NCBI RefSeq assembly: GCF_002356355.1
Contig: NZ_AP018052.1
Span: forward strand, 310,001-374,000
Direction of reading: 5' to 3'
From: Thiohalobacter thiocyanaticus
GTDB taxonomy: Bacteria; Pseudomonadota; Gammaproteobacteria; Thiohalobacterales; Thiohalobacteraceae
Length of the DNA: 64,000 nucleotides
Positions 55,434-64,000 of this stretch are shown one piece after another. The notes beneath the pieces were generated by a model. That model did no database searches. It saw only the letters and a list, made by a program, of their open reading frames with translations, and was not told the DNA's origin. The first letter of the stretch is position 1; each line of letters begins with the position of its first letter. A program made the position numbers and the translations under genes.

Positions 55434-55987
55434 GGGTGCCAGTCGCTGGAAAGGCGCCAGTCGGCGGAGACATAGGCCCAGACCCGCAGGGGCGTGGGCA
55501 GGGCCTCGGTATCCAGGCTGATCCGCAGCTGACCGTAGTACCGGTGTCCGGGCTGGAGCAGGCTGCGGTCGAGTACCGGCAGTCCCTCCAGTTGCTGCAG
55601 ACTGTAGAGCGCCCCTTCCAGCGAGGGGAAGCTGGAGCGTACGCCGGTGTTCAGTCGCTGCACGATGTAGCGTTCGCTCAGGGCGTGATAGCTCAGGCGG
55701 TAGCGCTGGCGCAGCCGCGCCACGACCCTGTCCCAGAGATAGTCGCGCGGCTCCAGCACTTCGATCTGCAGCAGCAGCACCAGCGGCACGCCGTTTTCCA
55801 GCGCGGTACGGGCTTCCTGCGTCAGGGTGAAGTCCAGCCGGGCGTCCAGGCGCAGCACGTCGCGGTCCCAGTGGGGGTGGATGGATTCGACGTCAAAGGC
55901 CTGCGCCGGTGTGGCGGTCAGGGCCAGCCAGCCCAGCAGCAGCCAGCCCGGGAGCCGGGTTCGCAGGGGATCCATCATCAGGGTCAT
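55415..55987 (-). CDS. DUF4390 protein
   Basis: A 190-residue exported protein of the DUF4390 family. A signal (LLLGWLALTATPAQAFD) precedes an all-beta domain (LRLDARLDFTLTQEARTALENG ... YVSADWRLSSDW). Always found between rsmB and the NtrY-like kinase in relatives, so it may assist sensing. Starts in the rsmB stop (ATGA); a second ATG is three codons downstream. Confidence 0.88.
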   Translation of the reverse strand: MTLMMDPLRTRLPGWLLLGWLALTATPAQAFDVESIHPHWDRDVLRLDARLDFTLTQEARTALENGVPLVLLLQIEVLEPRDYLWDRVVARLRQRYRLSYHALSERYIVQRLNTGVRSSFPSLEGALYSLQQLEGLPVLDRSLLQPGHRYYGQLRISLDTEALPTPLRVWAYVSADWRLSSDWHPWPLQP

Positions 55988-57318
55988 GCCGCTTCGTCCA
56001 TCGCCTTCTCCAGGCAGGCATAGTAAAAGCCATCCATGGGCGCTGCATCCACCCCGTTCACAATCGGCAGCAGCTGACGGCCGGCCCCGTCCGCCCGGCC
56101 CCAGTCGGCGGCGATGGGCGCAGGCCGGGCCGTGGCGCAGCGTTGGACAAAGGCATCGACCTGCAGGGCGTTCTCGGCCCGCAGCACCGAGCAGGTGACA
56201 TACAGCAGCCGGCCGCCCGGGCGCAGCAGCGGCCAGACAGCGTCCAGCAGCCCGGCCTGCAGCCGGGTGAGGCGGTCGATGTCGGCGGGCCGGCGATGCA
56301 GCTTGATGTCCGGGTGGCGGCGGATGACGCCGGTGGCCGAGCAGGGCGCGTCCAGCAGGATGCGGTCGAAGGGGGCGCCGTCCCACCAGTCCTGCGGCCG
56401 GCCCACGTCACCCTGCACCAGCCGCGCCTGCAGGCGCAGGCGGTCCAGGTTGTCGCGCACCCGCTGCAGGCGGTCAGATTCGAGTTCCACCGCCACCAGT
56501 TCCTGCAGTGCCGGTTCGGTCTCCAGGAGATGGGCGGTCTTGCCGCCGGGGGCGGCGCAGGCGTCCAGCACCCGCTGGCCCGGGGCGAGTCCCAGCAGGG
56601 GGGCGGCCAGCTGGGCGGCCCCGTCCTGGACCGAGAAGTCGCCTTCGGCGTAACCGGGCAGGCGGTCGATGGTTGCGGTCTGCTCCAGTCGGATGCCGTG
56701 ACTGGTATGCGCCAGCGGGGCGGCCTGGATGCCGGCCGCGGCCAGCCGCTCGAGATAGCCGGCGCGATCGCCGTGGCGGGCGTTGACCCGCAGGCTCAGC
56801 GGCGGCTGGCGGTTGTTGGCTTCGACGATGGCTTCCCAGTCGTGCGGCCAGTCCTGCTGCAGGCGCGCCAGCAGCCAGGCGGGGTGGCTGTAGCGGGCGG
56901 ACGGATCGCCTTGCAGCTGTGCTTCCAGTTCACTGGCGCGGCGCTGATAGTTGCGCAGTACCCCGTTGATCAGTTTTGCCGCCCAGGCCTTGCCCAGGGC
57001 GCGGGCGGCCTCGACCGTGGCATGTACCGCGGCATAGGGTTTGACCTCCAGCGCGCTCAGCTGATACAGGCCCAGCAGCAGCAGGCAGTGGATGTCGCGA
57101 TCACGCGGTTTGAGCGGCTGGCGCAGCAGGCCGGCCAGGATGGCCTCCAGGCGCTGGTACTGGCGCAGGCCGCCGTAGATGAGTTCGTGGGTAAAGCCGC
57201 GGTCCTGGGCGGTGAGACCCTCCAGCGCGGCGGGCAGGACACTGCTGAGCGAGGCGCCCTGGCTGACCGCGGCCAGGGCCCGGGCGGCCCGCTCCCGGCT
57301 GGAGGCGTCGGCGGTCAA
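55984..57318 (-). CDS. rsmB: RsmB, 16S rRNA (cytosine-967-C5)-methyltransferase
   Basis: A 444-residue enzyme. The N-terminal NusB-like domain (LINGVLRNYQRR) is followed by the methyltransferase with AdoMet loop VLDACAAPGGKTAHLLE, the general-acid DAPCSATGVIRRHPDIK cysteine and the nucleophile in YVTCSVLRAEN. The start is TTG sharing TTGA with the fmt stop, as no better codon is near. Confidence 0.95.
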   Translation of the reverse strand: MTADASSRERAARALAAVSQGASLSSVLPAALEGLTAQDRGFTHELIYGGLRQYQRLEAILAGLLRQPLKPRDRDIHCLLLLGLYQLSALEVKPYAAVHATVEAARALGKAWAAKLINGVLRNYQRRASELEAQLQGDPSARYSHPAWLLARLQQDWPHDWEAIVEANNRQPPLSLRVNARHGDRAGYLERLAAAGIQAAPLAHTSHGIRLEQTATIDRLPGYAEGDFSVQDGAAQLAAPLLGLAPGQRVLDACAAPGGKTAHLLETEPALQELVAVELESDRLQRVRDNLDRLRLQARLVQGDVGRPQDWWDGAPFDRILLDAPCSATGVIRRHPDIKLHRRPADIDRLTRLQAGLLDAVWPLLRPGGRLLYVTCSVLRAENALQVDAFVQRCATARPAPIAADWGRADGAGRQLLPIVNGVDAAPMDGFYYACLEKAMDEAA

Positions 57319-58259
57319 GTCCCTGCCGCCGGGCCGAGGCAGACGCCGTCCAGCGTCTGGGCGTGACCGAAGTCCCCGGCCGGAATGCGCCGCCCGCCGG
57401 GCAGCTGGACCTCGAGCAGGCGCAGCACGCCGGTCCCGCAGGCGACATCCACCCCCTCGCGGCCGGCCGCCAGCACAGAGCCCGGGCGGCCGTGATCGCC
57501 CGCGGCCGCCAGGCAGGCGGCGCGCCAGATGCGCAGGGTCCGGTCGCCGAATCCGGTTTGCGCCACCGGCCAGGGATTGAAGGCATTGACCTGGCGCAGC
57601 AGCCGCGGGGCTGGTCGGGTCCAGTCGATGTCGGCCTCGGATTTGTGCAGCTTGGCGGCATAGGTCGCCTGGGTCTCGTCCTGGGGCACGGGGGGGAGGC
57701 GGCCGGCCAGGATGGCCTCGAGCTGCTCGCCCAGCAGTCGGGCACCGAGTCCGGCCAGGCGGTCGTGCAGATCGGCGGCGGTGTCGCTGTCGGAGATCGG
57801 CGTCGAGGCCCTGGCCAGCATGGGGCCGGTGTCCAGGCCGGCGTCCATCTGCATCAGGGTGATGCCGGTCTCGCTGTCCCCGGCCTCGATGGCGCGCTGG
57901 ATCGGTGCCGCGCCGCGCCAGCGCGGCAGCAGCGAGGCATGGATGTTCACACAGCCATGCGTCGGGATCTCCAGCACCGCCGGCGGCAGCAGCAGGCCGT
58001 AGGCGACCACCACCATCAGGTCGGGGCGCCAGGCCCGGAGTCGCTCCAGGGTCTCGGCCGGCTTGAGACTGATCGGCTGTTCGACCGCCAGCGCGTGTTC
58101 CAGCGCCAGCGCCTTTACCGGGCCGGCCTGCAGCCTGCGCCCGCGCCCGGCGGGCCGGTCGGGCTGGGTGTAGACGGCGACCACCTCGTGATCGCTGTCG
58201 ATCAGGGTCTGCAGGGGCGGAACGGAGAATTCGGGCGTGCCGGCGAAGACGATTTTCAT
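57315..58259 (-). CDS. fmt: Methionyl-tRNA formyltransferase
   Basis: A 314-residue enzyme that formylates initiator Met-tRNA. The family N-terminus MKIVFAGTPEFSVPPLQ, the catalytic CVNIHASLLPRWRGAAPIQ with Asn and His, and GITLMQMDAGLDTG with Asp are all present. Follows def by 84 bp. Confidence 0.97.
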   Translation of the reverse strand: MKIVFAGTPEFSVPPLQTLIDSDHEVVAVYTQPDRPAGRGRRLQAGPVKALALEHALAVEQPISLKPAETLERLRAWRPDLMVVVAYGLLLPPAVLEIPTHGCVNIHASLLPRWRGAAPIQRAIEAGDSETGITLMQMDAGLDTGPMLARASTPISDSDTAADLHDRLAGLGARLLGEQLEAILAGRLPPVPQDETQATYAAKLHKSEADIDWTRPAPRLLRQVNAFNPWPVAQTGFGDRTLRIWRAACLAAAGDHGRPGSVLAAGREGVDVACGTGVLRLLEVQLPGGRRIPAGDFGHAQTLDGVCLGPAAGT

Positions 58260-58343
58260 TATGACTGTTACGGCTGTGAACGGGCAGCGGTCATTGTAAC
58301 CGCTCCGGACGCCGGGGAGGACCGCAGGCGGGCAGCCGCAGGG

Positions 58344-58883
58344 TCAGATGACCGGCTCGGCCTGCTTCACCGGGCTGCTGCTGCCTTCATGACGGCGCTC
58401 CTTCTCCAGCTTCTTGCGGATGCGCTGGCGCTTGAGGCCGGAGAGGTAATCCACGAACAGCTTGCCGTCCAGGTGGTCGATCTCGTGCTGGATGCATACC
58501 GCCAGCAGGCCCTCGGCCTCCAGTTCAAAGGACTGGCCGTCGCGGTCCAGGGCGCGTACCTTGACCCGGTCGGCGCGCTGGACGGTTTCGTAGATGCCGG
58601 GCACGGACAGGCAGCCCTCCTGCATCTCCTCGGTGCCGGAGGTCTCGAGGATTTCGGGGTTGATGAATACCCGGGGCTCATTGCCCTCCTCGCTGATGTC
58701 GATGACCAGCACCCGCCTGGCGACATTGACCTGGGTGGCGGCCAGACCGATGCCCGGGGCGGCATACATGGTCTCGAACATGTCGTCCACCAGACGGCGG
58801 ATTTCGTCGTCAACCACGGCCACCGGCTCGGCCCGGTTGCGCAGTCGGGGGTCGGGAAAATGCAGGATTTCGAGTCTGCTCAT
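58344..58883 (-). CDS. def: Peptide deformylase
   Basis: A 179-residue metalloenzyme removing the N-formyl group from new proteins. The three motifs are [16 protein letters not shown] and HEIDHLDG; Cys, His and His bind the metal. A lysine-rich tail after ISGLKRQR-like [20 protein letters not shown] is common. Confidence 0.97.
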   Translation of the reverse strand: MSRLEILHFPDPRLRNRAEPVAVVDDEIRRLVDDMFETMYAAPGIGLAATQVNVARRVLVIDISEEGNEPRVFINPEILETSGTEEMQEGCLSVPGIYETVQRADRVKVRALDRDGQSFELEAEGLLAVCIQHEIDHLDGKLFVDYLSGLKRQRIRKKLEKERRHEGSSSPVKQAEPVI

Positions 58884-59106
58884 GTGAGTCCTGTCACAAA
58901 TGCCTTTTAAGCACTTGGATATATTGCTAAAGTAAGTCGCTGCCTACGGCGATAATATAAGGAATCCTGCGCCGGTTTTCCACACCAGGCAAATCAGGGT
59001 TTTGCACGGCAGGCCGAACTGTGATGGACAGGGGGGCTGCTGCCGGGGAGGGGCCGGGCATGCTGCGCCGGATCCCCATGCCCCAGAACGAATAAAAGGG
59101 ACGCCT
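58884..59106. promoter_or_regulatory. Divergent promoter region def / lysM
   Basis: This 223-bp gap separates divergent operons and is the most AT-rich short stretch nearby (GGATATATTGCTAAAG, then GATAATATAAGG at 58951-58962). GATAAT at 58951 is a good match to a -10 element on the + strand, and TATATTATC on the minus strand overlaps it. No -35 element of good spacing could be chosen with confidence. Confidence 0.4.
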
Positions 59107-60126
59107 ATGTTCAAACGACTGCTCGGAATCCTGCTCGCCTCCACCACCCTGATGGCCGGTGCGGACGAGATCGCCCTCAACCCGCAGCACCCGGAGCGCT
59201 ATGTCGTGGTCAAGGGAGATACCCTGTGGGACATCTCTGAGACCTTTCTGCGCGACCCCTGGTTGTGGCCGGAGGTCTGGTACATCAATCCGCAGATCGA
59301 GAATCCGCACCTGATCTACCCCGGGGACGTGATCAGCCTGGTCTATATCGACGGCAAGCCGCAGTTGCGGGTCCAGCGCGGGCAGCGCACGGTCAAGCTC
59401 TCGCCCGAGGTGCGCGCCACCCCGCTGGATCAGGCCATCCCGACCATTCCGATCGACGCCATTCACCAGTTCCTGACCAAGCCGCTGGTGCTGGACGCGG
59501 ATGCGCTGGACAGCGCCGGCTACGTGCTGGATACGGCCGACGAGCACATCGTCACCGGCGCCGGCGACCGGATCTATGCCCGCGGTACCACGACGGAGTT
59601 TGAGCGTTACAATGTGTTCGAACCGCAGCAGGCCTACACCGATCCCGATACCGGCGAGTTGCTGGGCCACCGGGCCCTGTATGTCGGCGAGGCGGTGATC
59701 GAGCGCCACGGCGACCCGGCCACCCTGGAACTGGTCGAGACCACGCGCGAGGTCAGCCTGGGTGACCGGCTGCTGCCGGTGCGCGAGGAAGAGGTGCGCA
59801 CCCACTTCCTGCCCCGGGCCCCGGAAAACGAGATCGAGGGCAAGATCATCGCCGTGGTCGACGGCGTGACCCAGATCGGCCAGTACCAGGTGGTGGTGAT
59901 CAACCGCGGCCAGCGCGAAGGCCTCGAGGCCGGCGATGTGCTGAAGATCCAGCAGGCCGGCGCCCTGATCCGCGACCGTTTCGGCAAGGACAAGGAGCAG
60001 GTTCAGCTGCCGAACGAGGATGCCGGCATCCTGCTGGTGTTCCGCACCTTTGACAAGCTCAGCTACGGCCTGGTGATGGAGGCGACCCGCGCCATCCACC
60101 TGATGGACATCGTCACCAACCCCTGA
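59107..60126 (+). CDS. LysM-domain secreted protein
   Basis: A 339-residue exported protein with a short signal (LLASTTLMAGADE). A LysM domain follows at about residues 30-80 (YVVVKGDTLWDISETFLRDP ... IYPGDVISLVYI), which should bind peptidoglycan; the rest is a beta-rich domain without recognised motif. It is commonly encoded beside def and dprA in Gammaproteobacteria. A terminator follows. Confidence 0.92.
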   Translation: MFKRLLGILLASTTLMAGADEIALNPQHPERYVVVKGDTLWDISETFLRDPWLWPEVWYINPQIENPHLIYPGDVISLVYIDGKPQLRVQRGQRTVKLSPEVRATPLDQAIPTIPIDAIHQFLTKPLVLDADALDSAGYVLDTADEHIVTGAGDRIYARGTTTEFERYNVFEPQQAYTDPDTGELLGHRALYVGEAVIERHGDPATLELVETTREVSLGDRLLPVREEEVRTHFLPRAPENEIEGKIIAVVDGVTQIGQYQVVVINRGQREGLEAGDVLKIQQAGALIRDRFGKDKEQVQLPNEDAGILLVFRTFDKLSYGLVMEATRAIHLMDIVTNP

Positions 60127-60148
60127 GCCGTCCTGGCAGACCCCGACG

Positions 60149-60180
60149 CGGCCCGGCGCTTGTCGGGCCGTTTCCTTTTC
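60149..60180 (+). terminator. Intrinsic terminator after lysM
   Basis: CGGCCCG ... CGGGCCG forms a 7-bp stem, followed by TTTCCTTTTC, between the lysM and dprA genes. It is 16 bp before the dprA start, so read-through or an internal promoter must supply dprA. Confidence 0.65.
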
Positions 60181-60195
60181 AGGGAGGATGACTGC

Positions 60196-61311
60196 ATGGA
60201 TGCAGACCGTCTGCGCGACTGGCTGACGCTGTGGCACAGCCCCGGCCTTGGCGCGCACACCTTCAATCAGCTCATCGAGGCCACCGACGGCCGGCCCGAA
60301 CAGGCCCTGCGGGATCCGCCGGCATGGCTCGGGGCGGACCTGCGCGCGACCCTGCGCCGACCCGATCGGTCGGGTGTCGAACGGGATCTCGTCTGGCGCG
60401 AGTCCGACCCGGGCAACCATATCATTACCCGCGCGGATGCGGCCTATCCGCAGTTGCTGGCCGCTATCCCGGACCCGCCGCCGCTGCTGTATGTGCACGG
60501 CGACCCCGGGCGTCTCAATGACCCTCAGCTGGCCCTGGTCGGCAGCCGCAACCCCACCCGCCCCGGGCGGGACAACGCCTTCGAGTTCGCCCGCTACCTG
60601 GCCGCGGCCGGGCTGACCCTGACCAGCGGCCTGGCGCTGGGGGTGGACGCTGCCGGCCACCAGGGGGCGCTGAAGGCCGACGGCTATACCCTGGCCGTGA
60701 TGGGGACGGGACTGGACCGGGTCTATCCGGCCCGTCACCGCGACCTGGCCCATGCCATCGTGGCGGCGGGCGGGGCGCTGGTCTCGGAGCTGCCTGTCGG
60801 CAGCCCGCCGCGGGCCGAGCACTTTCCGCGCCGCAATCGCATCATCAGCGGGTTGAGCCTGGGTGTGCTGGTGGTCGAGGCCGCGCTGCGTTCGGGCTCG
60901 CTGATCACCGCCCGCGCGGCCCTGGAGCAGGGCCGCGAGGTGTTCGCCATCCCCGGTTCCATCCATAACCCGCTTGCCCGCGGTTGCCACGCCCTGATCC
61001 GCCAGGGCGCCAAACTGGTGGAGACCGGTGGCGATGTGCTCGAGGAACTGCATGCCCTGGCCAGCATTGCGTTGTCGCAGCCGGATCCCCCGGCGCCGGC
61101 CACGGCCGCCGCCGGTGCTGTCCGGCCGTCGCCGGAGCAGCGTAAGTTGCTGGAACAGATGGGTTATGAACCCGTCACAGTGGATCAACTGGTTACAGCC
61201 AGTGGATTGACGCCGGAGGCGGTTTCCTCCATGCTCCTGATCCTGGAATTGGAGGGGCGGGTGGCCAGCCAGGCCGGCGGCGCCTATCTCCGGCTCAATG
61301 ACGAGGTCTGA
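60196..61311 (+). CDS. dprA: DNA processing protein DprA
   Basis: A 371-residue protein that protects incoming single-stranded DNA and loads RecA during transformation. A SAM-like N-terminus (LTLWHSPGLGAHTFNQLI), then the Rossmann-like DprA core (LALVGSRNPTRPGRDNAFEF, GLALGVDAAGHQGAL, HFPRRNRIISGLS), then a C-terminal winged helix (MGYEPVTVDQLVTASGL). Start at MDADRLRDW, with GGGAGG upstream. Confidence 0.95.
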   Translation: MDADRLRDWLTLWHSPGLGAHTFNQLIEATDGRPEQALRDPPAWLGADLRATLRRPDRSGVERDLVWRESDPGNHIITRADAAYPQLLAAIPDPPPLLYVHGDPGRLNDPQLALVGSRNPTRPGRDNAFEFARYLAAAGLTLTSGLALGVDAAGHQGALKADGYTLAVMGTGLDRVYPARHRDLAHAIVAAGGALVSELPVGSPPRAEHFPRRNRIISGLSLGVLVVEAALRSGSLITARAALEQGREVFAIPGSIHNPLARGCHALIRQGAKLVETGGDVLEELHALASIALSQPDPPAPATAAAGAVRPSPEQRKLLEQMGYEPVTVDQLVTASGLTPEAVSSMLLILELEGRVASQAGGAYLRLNDEV

Positions 61312-61312
61312 A

Positions 61313-61792
61313 ATGAAGGAAAGCATGTTCGACGTGCTGATGTACCTGTTTGAAAACTATTACATGGACGACGATCCCGAATGGCATCCCGACCGTGAAT
61401 CGCTGCATGTCGAACTGATCGAGGCCGGTTTCACCCCCGGCGAGATCAACAAGGCCTTCGAGTGGCTGGACGGTCTGGCCCAGTACCGCGATGTCAGTCT
61501 GCCCAACCCGCAGCCCCGGCGGGCGCTGCGCGTGTACACCGATGCCGAGTGCCAGCGCCTGGATCTGGAGTGCCGCGGCTTCATCCTGTTTCTGGAGCAG
61601 ATGGACATCCTCACCCCCGCCAGCCGCGAACTGATCATCGACCGGGTGATGGCGCTGGATGCCGAGGAAGTGGATATCGACCAGCTCAAGTGGATCATCC
61701 TCATGGTGCTGTTCAACCAGCCGGGCGAAGAGGCCGCCTACGCCTGGATGGAAGACCTGGTGTTTGACGAATACGCCGGAAAGCTGCATTGA
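61313..61792 (+). CDS. smg: Smg (DUF494) family protein
   Basis: A 159-residue protein of the Smg family. FDVLMYLFENYYMDDD is the signature start and LDIDQLKWIILMVLFNQPG-like VDIDQLKWIILMVLFNQ closes the conserved part. Function is unknown; it is nearly always between dprA and topA. The ATG lies one base after the dprA stop; an earlier ATG inside dprA is possible. Confidence 0.93.
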   Translation: MKESMFDVLMYLFENYYMDDDPEWHPDRESLHVELIEAGFTPGEINKAFEWLDGLAQYRDVSLPNPQPRRALRVYTDAECQRLDLECRGFILFLEQMDILTPASRELIIDRVMALDAEEVDIDQLKWIILMVLFNQPGEEAAYAWMEDLVFDEYAGKLH

Positions 61793-61914
61793 TATAAACA
61801 GCGGTCCGGTCCCGCCCGCCATGCGACCCCTGTTCCGCGCCCGTCGGATACACTGACCGGGACCGGTACGGCACGTCGCCATCGAATCCATCACTACAGG
61901 TTCACGAACGTCGT

Positions 61915-64000
61915 ATGGGTAAGCATCTGGTGATCGTGGAATCGCCCGCCAAGGCGAAGACGATCAAGAAATATCTCGGTAAGGACTACGAAGTCATGGC
62001 CTCCTACGGTCATGTGCGCGATCTCGTGCCCAAGGGCGGTGCGGTCGATCCCGAGCACGACTTCGCCATGAAGTACGACATCATCGATCGCAATTCCAAG
62101 CACGTCGACGCCATCGCCAAGGCCATGAACAAGGCCGACGATCTGATCCTGGCCACTGACCCGGACCGCGAGGGCGAGGCCATCTCCTGGCATCTGTACG
62201 AACTGCTCAAGAACAAGAAGGCGGTCAAGGACAAGCCGGTGCACCGGGTCGTGTTTCACGAGATCACCAAGCGCGCCATCCAGGAGGCCATCGAGCATCC
62301 CCGCGGCCTGTCCATGGACCTGGTCAATGCCCAGCAGGCGCGCCGGGCGCTGGATTACCTGGTGGGCTTCAACCTCTCGCCGCTGCTGTGGAAGAAGGTG
62401 CGCCGGGGACTGTCGGCGGGCCGGGTGCAGAGTCCGGCCCTGCGGCTGATCGTCGAGCGCGAGGAGGAGATCGAGAAGTTCAGGCCGCGCGAATACTGGA
62501 CGGTGGAGGCCGACCTGGAAAAGGACGACCAGGCCTTCGTCGCCAAACTCAATGTGCTGCACGGCAAGAAGCTCGGCCAGTTCACGCTGAACAATGAGGA
62601 CAAGGCCCGCAAGGTCGAGCAGGAGTTGATCGAGGCCGCCGGCGGCGAACTGACCGTCGGCAAGGTCGAGAAGAAGCAGCGCAAACGCAATCCGGCCGCG
62701 CCCTTCATCACCTCCACCCTGCAGCAGGAGGCCTCGCGCAAGCTGGGCTTCACCGCCAGCCGTACCATGCGCGTGGCCCAGCAGCTGTATGAAGGCATCG
62801 ACATCGGCGAGGGCGCAGTCGGTCTCATCACCTACATGCGTACCGACTCCGTGACGCTGGCCAACGAAGCCCTCGACGAGATCCGCGAACTGATCAGTCA
62901 GCGCTACGGTGCGGACAACCTGCCCGATGCGCCGCGTACCTTCAAGACCAAAGCCAAGAACGCCCAGGAGGCGCACGAGGCCATCCGTCCGACCTCGGCC
63001 ATGCGGGTGCCGGAGGAGATCAAGTCGCATCTCAGCCAGGAGCAGTTCAGGCTCTACGACCTGATCTGGAAGCGCACCGTTGCCTGTCAGATGATTCATG
63101 CCACTATCGACACCGTCGGCGTGGACTTCCCCTGCGGCGAGGGCAACGTGCTGCGCGCCACCGGCTCGACCATCGCCATCCCCGGCTTCATCAGCGTCTA
63201 CCAGGAGAGTCAGGACGACGCCAAGGCCGAGTCCGACGAGAACATGCTGCCGCGGCTGGAGGAGGGCGACGTGGTCAGTCTGGTCAAGCTGCGCCCCGAG
63301 CAGCACTTCACCGAACCGCCGCCACGCTACACCGAGGCCAGTCTGGTCAAGACGCTGGAGGAACACGGCATCGGCCGGCCCTCGACCTATGCCTCCATCA
63401 TCTCCACCCTGCAGCAGCGCGAGTACGTCACCCTGGAGAAGAAGCGTTTCCAGCCCACCGACGTGGGCCGTGTGGTGAGCCGGTTCCTCACCCAGCATTT
63501 CGACCAGTACGTGGACTACGATTTCACCGCCAAGCTCGAGGACGACCTTGACGAGATCGCCCGCGGCGAGCGCGAGTGGGTCCCGCTGCTGCACCAGTTC
63601 TGGGATCCCTTCCAGCAGCGCATCAAGACCAAGGAAGAGGGGGTCTCGCGCAAGGAGGTCACCACCGAGGAGTTGGACGAGGAATGCCCCAAGTGCGGCC
63701 AGCCGCTGCAGATCAAGCTGGGCCGGCGCGGACGCTTCATCGGTTGCAGCGGTTACCCGGAGTGCGACTACACCCGCAATGTCGGCGAGGACAAGGAAGA
63801 CGCCGAGCCCGAATATATCGAGGGCCGCAGCTGTCCCGAGTGCGGCTCGCAGCTGCTGATCCGTACCGGCCGTTACGGCAAGTTCATCGGCTGCTCGAGC
63901 TACCCCGACTGCAAGTACATCGAGCCGTTGGAAAAGCCCGAGGACACCGGCGTGACCTGCCCGGAGTGCAAGCAGGGCAGCATGCTCAAGCGCAAGGCGC
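61915..64000 (+). CDS. topA: DNA topoisomerase I, 3' partial
   Basis: The gene runs off the window after 695 codons. HLVIVESPAKAKTIKKYLG is the Toprim start, ATDPDREGEAISWHL its acidic DxD core, and the nucleophile Tyr is in GLITYMRTDS. HGIGRPSTYASII belongs to the core domain. From about residue 600 there are zinc-finger repeats: CPKCGQPLQIKLGRRGRFIGC, then CPECGSQLLIRTGRYGKFIGC, and the start of a third (CPECKQGSML). It relaxes negative supercoils. Confidence 0.98.
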   Translation, partial: MGKHLVIVESPAKAKTIKKYLGKDYEVMASYGHVRDLVPKGGAVDPEHDFAMKYDIIDRNSKHVDAIAKAMNKADDLILATDPDREGEAISWHLYELLKNKKAVKDKPVHRVVFHEITKRAIQEAIEHPRGLSMDLVNAQQARRALDYLVGFNLSPLLWKKVRRGLSAGRVQSPALRLIVEREEEIEKFRPREYWTVEADLEKDDQAFVAKLNVLHGKKLGQFTLNNEDKARKVEQELIEAAGGELTVGKVEKKQRKRNPAAPFITSTLQQEASRKLGFTASRTMRVAQQLYEGIDIGEGAVGLITYMRTDSVTLANEALDEIRELISQRYGADNLPDAPRTFKTKAKNAQEAHEAIRPTSAMRVPEEIKSHLSQEQFRLYDLIWKRTVACQMIHATIDTVGVDFPCGEGNVLRATGSTIAIPGFISVYQESQDDAKAESDENMLPRLEEGDVVSLVKLRPEQHFTEPPPRYTEASLVKTLEEHGIGRPSTYASIISTLQQREYVTLEKKRFQPTDVGRVVSRFLTQHFDQYVDYDFTAKLEDDLDEIARGEREWVPLLHQFWDPFQQRIKTKEEGVSRKEVTTEELDEECPKCGQPLQIKLGRRGRFIGCSGYPECDYTRNVGEDKEDAEPEYIEGRSCPECGSQLLIRTGRYGKFIGCSSYPDCKYIEPLEKPEDTGVTCPECKQGSMLKRKA

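Overview
The window is a GC-rich, densely packed chromosomal segment from a gammaproteobacterium, most likely a sulfur-oxidising chemolithotroph of the Chromatiales or a related order. Three lines support this. Several gene orders are typical of Gammaproteobacteria (argH / algZ-algR / hemC-hemD-hemX-hemY, lptM-lysA ... dapF-DUF484-xerC-hslV-hslU, def-fmt-rsmB-DUF4390-ntrY-ntrX-trkA-trkH, lysM-dprA-smg-topA). Class I adenylate cyclase is present. There is also a rhodanese-DsrE2 pair, several c-type cytochromes and a TlpA/SoxW-like thioredoxin. The genus cannot be fixed from the sequence alone.

Layout. 1-9 kb: end of a LysR regulator, then a leftward run reading lptM, lysA, a membrane diguanylate cyclase, dapF, DUF484, xerC, hslV, hslU and DUF971. 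9-11.4 kb: an esterase, then a diheme cytochrome fused to DUF302 that overlaps a second, secreted DUF302 gene. 11.4-13.4 kb: the most mobile-looking part, with a REP-associated tyrosine transposase (RAYT) inside its own repeats, a divergent XRE regulator / lipoprotein pair of lower GC, and a second piece resembling the RAYT gene end. 13.4-21.1 kb: signalling (cyaA, a PAS protein with a degenerate GGDEF domain, a large GGDEF-EAL receptor). 21.1-29.5 kb: argH, algZR, a thioredoxin and the haem cluster. 29.7-40.4 kb: a 2Fe-2S flavoreductase, an SDR, ubiD, oligopeptidase A, glutathione reductase, DUF1289, RNase D, dtd and prolyl iminopeptidase. 40.4-45 kb: a probable non-coding RNA locus, dsrE2, rhodanese, ttcA, an acyltransferase, DUF488 and a c'-type cytochrome. 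45-58.9 kb: two transporters, the TrkAH potassium system, an NtrYX-like two-component system and the rsmB/fmt/def translation genes. 59.1-64 kb: lysM, dprA, smg and the start of topA, which runs off the window.

The most striking non-coding feature is a set of short inverted repeats. Two related REP-like families (here A, core GTAGGTCGGGTTA, and B, core GTAGGATGGGTGG) plus other repeats occupy every convergent gap longer than 10 bp. A third family (C, TCATTCCGGC...GCCGGAATGA) sits instead between co-directional genes. A RAYT gene, the kind of enzyme known to mobilise REP sequences, is bracketed by family B. The likeliest new items are the RAYT/repeat system with its C-terminal remnant, the cytochrome-DUF302 pair, and an orphan + strand terminator preceded by a CAGGATG hairpin that looks like a CsrA/RsmA-binding small RNA.
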